From positions 1 through 9,685 of the forward strand of contig JAESSV010000023.1 in assembly GCA_016763895.1 (NCBI GenBank): a stretch of 9,685 nucleotides of DNA, read 5' to 3'. The notes beneath the pieces were generated by a model that did no database searches, was not told the origin of the DNA, and worked only from the letters and a program-made list of their open reading frames with translations. The DNA is from Magnetovibrio sp. (lineage in GTDB: Bacteria > Pseudomonadota > Alphaproteobacteria > Rhodospirillales > Magnetovibrionaceae). The first letter of the stretch is position 1, and every line of letters begins with the position of its first letter. This document shows, piece after piece, positions 5,931 to 9,685 of this stretch. The translations under genes were made by a program, and so were the position numbers.

Positions 5931-7685
5931 TTAACGCATTTCGTTCACAGGCGTGACACCAAACACGGCGAGGCCTGATGCCACAACATTAGCCACTGCG
6001 CGGATCATTGCCAAGCGTGCCAATGTTAATTCTTTATCATTGGCGACAATAAAGCGCAGACTTTTGTTGTCTTTGCCCTTATTCCACAGCCCATGAAACT
6101 CTGCCGCAACATCGTTTAAGTAAAAGGCAACCCGGTGCGGTTCATGAGCCGCCGCCGCACTTTCAACCATGCGCGGCCATTGCGCCAAGACCTTAATCAA
6201 ATTTAATTCAGCGGCGTCTACTAGACGATTGAGATCAGCTCCGCCAATAGCCTCATCGGTGATAACGTCTTGGCCCATTTCTTCTACGGCCATACGCATA
6301 ACGGAATTCACCCGAGCATGGGCATATTGCACGTAAAACACCGGGTTATCACGTGATTGTTCCGTCACCTTGGCAAAATCAAATTCCAGGCCCGCATCGT
6401 TTTTACGCGTCAGCATAATAAAACGCACCACATCCTTGCCCACTTTGTCGACCACATCGCGCAAGGTGATGAATGTCCCCGCACGCTTGGACATTTTAAA
6501 AGGTTTGCCATTTTCAGACAATGAAACCATTTGGCACAGCTTCACATCCAAATCGCCCTGCCCGCCCGTTAAGGCTTTGATCGCGGACTGCATGCGTTTG
6601 ACATAACCGCCATGATCGGCGCCCCAGACGTCAATCATAGACGCATAGCCGCGCCTGAATTTATCCAAATGATAAGCCATATCGGTGGCAAAATAGGTCC
6701 AAGTTCCATCCGATTTTTGCACCGGGCGGTCCACATCATCGCCAAATTCCGTGGCTTTGAACAACAATTGTTCACGGGCTTGCCAATCATCGGGCAATTT
6801 TCCCTTGGGTGGCTCGAGCACGCCTTGGTATAACAAGCCCTGTTCTTTCAAAAAGGCCAAGCCTTCGTCAACCTTGCCCGCGCTGACCAAATCAAGCTCG
6901 GACGTAAAGACGTCGTGTTCGACGCCAAGGGCATCCAAATCTTGCTTGATCAAATCCATCATTGCGGCGATGGAAAATGCCTTGAAGTCTTCTAACCATT
7001 CTGATTCTGGTGCGTCTTTCCACTTGTCGCCATCACGTTTTGCCAATGCTTTGCCCACCGGGACCAGATAATCACCGGGGTAATAGCCTTCGGGAATTGG
7101 ACCGATGTCTTCCCCCAAGGCTTCTAAATATCGAAGATGGGTTGACCGCGCCAAAACGTTCACCTGAGACCCCGCATCGTTGACGTAATATTCCCGGGTC
7201 ACAGAAAATCCGGCTTTGTCCAACAAAGACGCCAAAGCATCGCCAAACACGGCTCCACGGGCATGACCCACATGCATCGGCCCGGTTGGGTTCGCCGAGA
7301 CGTATTCCACGTTGACCTTTACCCCGCCGCCAAAGGAGCTGTCGCCGTAAGACAAACTTGCGTCCAAAACATCGCGCAAGCGCGCCTGCCAAAAGGTTTT
7401 ATTCAAACGCATATTGATAAAACCGGGGCCTGCGATTTCGACGGCTTCGACACCGGGCAATGCTTCGGCTTTGGCCGCCAAAAGCACCGCAATTTCGCGG
7501 GGATTTTTGTGGGCAGGTTTCGCCAAAACCATGGCCGCATTGGTGGTGATATCCCCATGGCTAAGATCGCGAGGGGGTTCCACGGTAATGCGAGCCACGT
7601 CCAAGCCGTGGGGCAAATCACCCGCTGCGACAAGGTCTTCAATAAGGCCGACAATGGCCGTTTGAAAGTGGGTAAACAAGTTCAT
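5931..7685 (-). CDS. argS: Arginyl-tRNA synthetase
   Basis: ArgRS is a cytoplasmic class I synthetase that charges tRNA-Arg using ATP; it needs the tRNA present to activate arginine. The 584-residue protein has the N-terminal tRNA D-loop-recognising domain (about 1-100, with [15 protein letters not shown]). It then has [20 protein letters not shown] with the HIGH-type motif HVGH at 138-141, the [11 protein letters not shown] segment (164-174) and [12 protein letters not shown] (354-365). The KMSKR loop is at 397-401, followed by AGTFITLRD. The all-helical DALR anticodon domain fills the C-terminus (about 460-584; [18 protein letters not shown] is typical). Length is normal and no motif is damaged. 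The ATG at 7685 is six bases after the dgt stop, with an AGG ten bases upstream that overlaps the dgt terminal codons. This places argS as the second gene of the dgt-led operon, and the SPOR gene follows 30 bases later. Confidence 0.97.
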   Translation of the reverse strand: MNLFTHFQTAIVGLIEDLVAAGDLPHGLDVARITVEPPRDLSHGDITTNAAMVLAKPAHKNPREIAVLLAAKAEALPGVEAVEIAGPGFINMRLNKTFWQARLRDVLDASLSYGDSSFGGGVKVNVEYVSANPTGPMHVGHARGAVFGDALASLLDKAGFSVTREYYVNDAGSQVNVLARSTHLRYLEALGEDIGPIPEGYYPGDYLVPVGKALAKRDGDKWKDAPESEWLEDFKAFSIAAMMDLIKQDLDALGVEHDVFTSELDLVSAGKVDEGLAFLKEQGLLYQGVLEPPKGKLPDDWQAREQLLFKATEFGDDVDRPVQKSDGTWTYFATDMAYHLDKFRRGYASMIDVWGADHGGYVKRMQSAIKALTGGQGDLDVKLCQMVSLSENGKPFKMSKRAGTFITLRDVVDKVGKDVVRFIMLTRKNDAGLEFDFAKVTEQSRDNPVFYVQYAHARVNSVMRMAVEEMGQDVITDEAIGGADLNRLVDAAELNLIKVLAQWPRMVESAAAAHEPHRVAFYLNDVAAEFHGLWNKGKDNKSLRFIVANDKELTLARLAMIRAVANVVASGLAVFGVTPVNEMR

Positions 7686-7691
7686 GTATCG

Positions 7692-8879
7692 TTAGCCTAA
7701 CGTAAATTCGCTGGTTCGCGCTTGTAAATCAAACAAACGCTTGTGTTCGTCCAGGGCGTGACGGTCCGTCATGCCCGCGATGTAATCCGCCACCACACGA
7801 GCCGTCAGCGCCGTGCTTGGACCGTCTGTGCCCACTTGCCACTCGGTGGGTAGAGTTCCGGGCTCGGTCAAAAACAATCCGAACAAATCTTGAACCACCC
7901 GCCGGGCTTTCGACGTCATACGGTTTAGTTTGTAATGCCTGTACATGTTCGGAAACAAGAACTCTTTCAGTTCTTTATCATTTTTTGCCATTTCATCGGA
8001 AAAAGCGATTACCGGGGCGCCAAAATTACGGATATCATCCACAGATTGAGGGTTTGCGTCCAAAAGCCGTTGTTTGCTTTCGCACAGGATGTCTTCGACC
8101 ATGGCCCCGATGGTGCGGCGCACAACTTCATGAACCGTGCGCGAAAAGTCCAAACCCGGGTAAGCCTTGTTAACTTCGGCCACCGTTTTTCCAACAAAGT
8201 CCACTTCGCTGATATGGTCCAAAGTAAACAAACCCGCGCGCAAACCATCGTCAATGTCGTGATTGTTATAGGCCACATCGTCGGAAACCGCCGCCGTTTG
8301 GGCTTCGCCCGAGGCATAGGTGTGCAAATGCAAGTCATGGTCTTTTGCATATTCGACAATCGCCCACGGCAAGGGGGCTGCCCCTTTTATACGCACCACG
8401 GGCCCATTGTGTTTGACCACGCCTTCCAGGGTTTCCCATGTTAAATTCAGGCCGTCAAATTCGGCGTAACGCTGTTCTAATTTTGTCACCACGCGCAAAG
8501 ATTGGGCATTGTGATCAAAGCCGCCGAAGGGTTTCATCAAGTCTTCTAACGCGAATTCTCCGGCGTGGCCAAAGGGCGTGTGCCCCATGTCGTGGGCCAA
8601 AGCCAACGTTTCCGCCAAATATTGGTTCAGGTTCAGGTTTTGCGCCACGGAACGAGCAATTTGCGACACTTCCAAAGAATGGGTCATGCGGGTGCGAAAA
8701 AAGTCACCCTCATGATTGACGAAAACCTGAGTTTTGTATTGCAATCGACGAAAGGCTGCGGCGTGAATAATACGATCACGATCGCGTTGAAAACAGCTCC
8801 GCGTGGCGCTTTCCGGTTCCGGATAAAGACGACCATGAGAGTCTTCTGGTTTACAGGCGTAGCGCGCTAAATTTTCCAT
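7692..8879 (-). CDS. dgt: Deoxyguanosinetriphosphate triphosphohydrolase-like protein (HD domain)
   Basis: Dgt-family enzymes hydrolyse dNTPs to deoxynucleosides and tripolyphosphate, affecting nucleotide pools; many alphaproteobacterial members act on several dNTPs, so dGTP preference is not assured. The 395-residue product begins MENLARYACKPEDSHGRLYP and shows RSCFQRDRDRIIHAAAFRRL (27-46). The HD metal site is spread over His67 (RMTHSLEV), His96-Asp97 (LALAHDMGHTPFGHAGE) and an Asp at about 200-201 (VSDDVAYNNHDIDDGL). All four metal-ligand positions are present. The start is not certain. The ATG at 8879 gives the family-typical N-terminus but lacks a well-spaced Shine-Dalgarno; an ATG at 8933 would add 18 residues. 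The frame is open to 9017, which would overlap erpA and is rejected. It is the first gene of the long minus-strand operon, divergent from erpA, with argS six bases downstream. Confidence 0.94.
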   Translation of the reverse strand: MENLARYACKPEDSHGRLYPEPESATRSCFQRDRDRIIHAAAFRRLQYKTQVFVNHEGDFFRTRMTHSLEVSQIARSVAQNLNLNQYLAETLALAHDMGHTPFGHAGEFALEDLMKPFGGFDHNAQSLRVVTKLEQRYAEFDGLNLTWETLEGVVKHNGPVVRIKGAAPLPWAIVEYAKDHDLHLHTYASGEAQTAAVSDDVAYNNHDIDDGLRAGLFTLDHISEVDFVGKTVAEVNKAYPGLDFSRTVHEVVRRTIGAMVEDILCESKQRLLDANPQSVDDIRNFGAPVIAFSDEMAKNDKELKEFLFPNMYRHYKLNRMTSKARRVVQDLFGLFLTEPGTLPTEWQVGTDGPSTALTARVVADYIAGMTDRHALDEHKRLFDLQARTSEFTLG

Positions 8880-8981
8880 GCCTGAAAGTACCCGCTGGGA
8901 ACTGCCCTGCCAAGCCTTGAAAAAAGCTTTCATCCCGCTTACATGTATTCCCTGAATGAAAACTGTATACCCGAGGACAAA
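8880..8981. promoter_or_regulatory. Divergent control region between dgt and erpA
   Basis: These roughly 100 bases must hold start signals for both the dgt-scpB operon and erpA-xthA. A TTGAAA at 8917-8922 on the plus strand is a fair -35 box, but at 17 bases spacing it is followed only by TACATG (8940-8945), a weak -10. Two short palindromes, TACATGTA (8940-8947) and GTATAC (8965-8970), lie in the erpA-proximal half. I see no clear minus-strand promoter and no match I can defend to a known iron or Fe-S regulator site. GAGGA at 8973-8977 is the erpA ribosome site. Confidence 0.45.
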
Positions 8982-9344
8982 ATGCCAGTGACACAATCCC
9001 CCCAACAAGATCCCCACGAAGGCTTAAAAATTGGCGCAGGTGCCGTGACGCGCATTCAACAATTGATCGAAAGTGAAGGTAATCCTGACCTTAAATTAAG
9101 AATCAGCATCACCGGCGGCGGATGTTCGGGCTTTCAATATAACTTTAGCCTGGATGAAAAACGCACCGATGATGACTTGGTTTATGAAAATGGCGGCGTG
9201 CTTGTCTTGGTTGACGAAACCTCGCTGCCCTTTGTTGACGGCGCCACATTGAACTTTAAAACCGACCTCATGGGGGCCTACTTTACCATGGATAACCCCA
9301 ACGCCGATTCCACATGCGGCTGTGGCTCATCTTTTTCTGTTTAA
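8982..9344 (+). CDS. erpA: A-type iron-sulfur carrier protein ErpA
   Basis: A-type carriers accept Fe-S clusters from a scaffold and deliver them to apo-enzymes; ErpA is the essential member in several proteobacteria. The 120-residue protein has the HesB/IscA-like fold sequence, with the three cluster-binding cysteines at Cys48 (GGGCSGFQY), Cys112 and Cys114 (STCGCGSSFSV). The ITGGGCSGFQYNFSLDE block and the NFKTDLMGAYFTMDNPNA stretch are typical. The first 13 residues are a variable leader. I chose the ATG at 8982 because GAGGA lies just upstream at good spacing; an in-frame ATG at 8943 would add 13 residues and remove most of the divergent spacer. IscA or SufA are alternative names by sequence, but adjacency to xthA and dgt, without isc or suf genes, is the usual alphaproteobacterial erpA context. 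xthA follows after 18 bases and is probably co-transcribed. Confidence 0.93.
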   Translation: MPVTQSPQQDPHEGLKIGAGAVTRIQQLIESEGNPDLKLRISITGGGCSGFQYNFSLDEKRTDDDLVYENGGVLVLVDETSLPFVDGATLNFKTDLMGAYFTMDNPNADSTCGCGSSFSV

Positions 9345-9362
9345 GCACATCTTGGACCTCAC

Positions 9363-9685
9363 ATGAAAATCGCCACTTGGAACGTTAATTCTTTAAAGGC
9401 TCGCAAAGATCATTTGTTAAAATGGCTGGACGCTTTTGACCCGGATGTTGTGTTGCTTCAAGAGCTTAAAGGTCTTGAAGAGATTTTTCCTTTGGCCGAA
9501 GTCAATGCCGCAGGATATGAGGCGGCGGTGGTCGGGCAAAAGACCTATAACGGGGTCGCGATCTTATCAAAAACGCCCATAGAAATCACCGAACGCAGGC
9601 TGCCCGGCGAAGAAGAAGATGAACAAGCGCGTTATGTTGAAGGCATCGTTCAAGGCGTGCGGATTGGCTGTATTTACCTGCCCAA
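9363..9685 (+). CDS. xthA: Exodeoxyribonuclease III (AP endonuclease), N-terminal part
   Basis: Exonuclease III cleaves at abasic sites and degrades 3' ends during base-excision repair. The 107 complete codons visible give MKIATWNVNSLKARKDHLLKW, with the WNVNSL metal/active-site motif (6-11; Asn7). LLQELK follows at 31-36, where Glu34 is the conserved Mg ligand, then GQKTYNGVAILSK and DEQARYVEG. Family members usually read QETK; here the Thr is Leu, while the catalytic Glu is kept. About 60% of the usual ~260 residues, including the His of the catalytic pair, lies beyond the window, so intactness cannot be judged. The start at 9363 lies 18 bases after the erpA stop, with TTGGA upstream as a weak ribosome site. 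Identity is strong from the N-terminal motifs and the erpA-xthA context. Confidence 0.93.
   Translation, partial: MKIATWNVNSLKARKDHLLKWLDAFDPDVVLLQELKGLEEIFPLAEVNAAGYEAAVVGQKTYNGVAILSKTPIEITERRLPGEEEDEQARYVEGIVQGVRIGCIYLP

Noticed and set aside
8371..8386. AAGGGG-GCTG-CCCCTT hairpin followed by TTAT on the plus strand
   Set aside because: It is inside dgt coding sequence (Lys-Gly-Ala-Ala-Pro-Leu), no plus-strand gene precedes it, and the U-run is too short; best read as chance.
8943..8981. erpA start at the upstream ATG 8943
   Set aside because: The ATG at 8982 has a strong, well-spaced GAGGA, and the extra 13 residues are unlike A-type carriers.
8880..9017. Longer dgt reading frame starting at 9017 or 8933
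   Set aside because: The 9017 start would overlap erpA and erase the divergent promoter region; the added residues do not resemble Dgt proteins. The 8933 start remains possible but is less family-like.
1..9685. Mobile element, toxin-antitoxin, defence or biosynthetic system
   Set aside because: Every substantial frame is explained by a recognised core gene; no transposase, integrase, tRNA-associated site or unexplained gene is present.

Overview
The window is a conserved housekeeping segment of an alphaproteobacterial chromosome. The best fit is a Rhodospirillales-like lineage of moderate GC. This rests on gene order (dgt, argS, SPOR protein, nagZ, site-2 protease, scpA, scpB, tatA, tatB, tatC, with erpA and xthA divergent) and on family-typical protein sequences; no species can be named from sequence alone. 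No mobile element, tRNA, rRNA, CRISPR array or prophage is visible. Almost every base is coding, and no stretch over 300 bases lacks a gene.

Layout. Positions 1-1329 hold tatC (C-terminal part outside the window), tatB and tatA, all on the minus strand, for twin-arginine export of folded proteins. A 94-base gap (1330-1423) carries a plausible promoter for the tat genes, with an 18-base perfect palindrome filling its spacer. Positions 1424-8879 hold a tightly packed minus-strand operon, read from right to left: dgt (dNTP triphosphohydrolase), argS (arginyl-tRNA synthetase), a membrane-anchored SPOR-domain protein, nagZ (peptidoglycan recycling), a site-2-protease-like membrane metallopeptidase, and scpA and scpB (condensin partners of SMC). 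Its gaps range from 30 bases down to overlaps, so co-transcription is likely. A roughly 100-base divergent control region (8880-8981) separates dgt from the plus-strand pair erpA (A-type Fe-S carrier) and xthA (exonuclease III, cut by the window edge).

Together the genes cover nucleotide-pool control, translation, cell-wall recycling and septal-wall binding, chromosome condensation, protein export, Fe-S assembly and DNA repair: a growth and division neighbourhood.

I find no convincing undescribed system. The points most worth a second look are the palindrome inside the putative tat promoter and three separate in-frame tandem repeats: a 12-base unit in nagZ, a 15-base unit in the SPOR gene and a 6-base period in tatB. 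These may be recent or length-variable.
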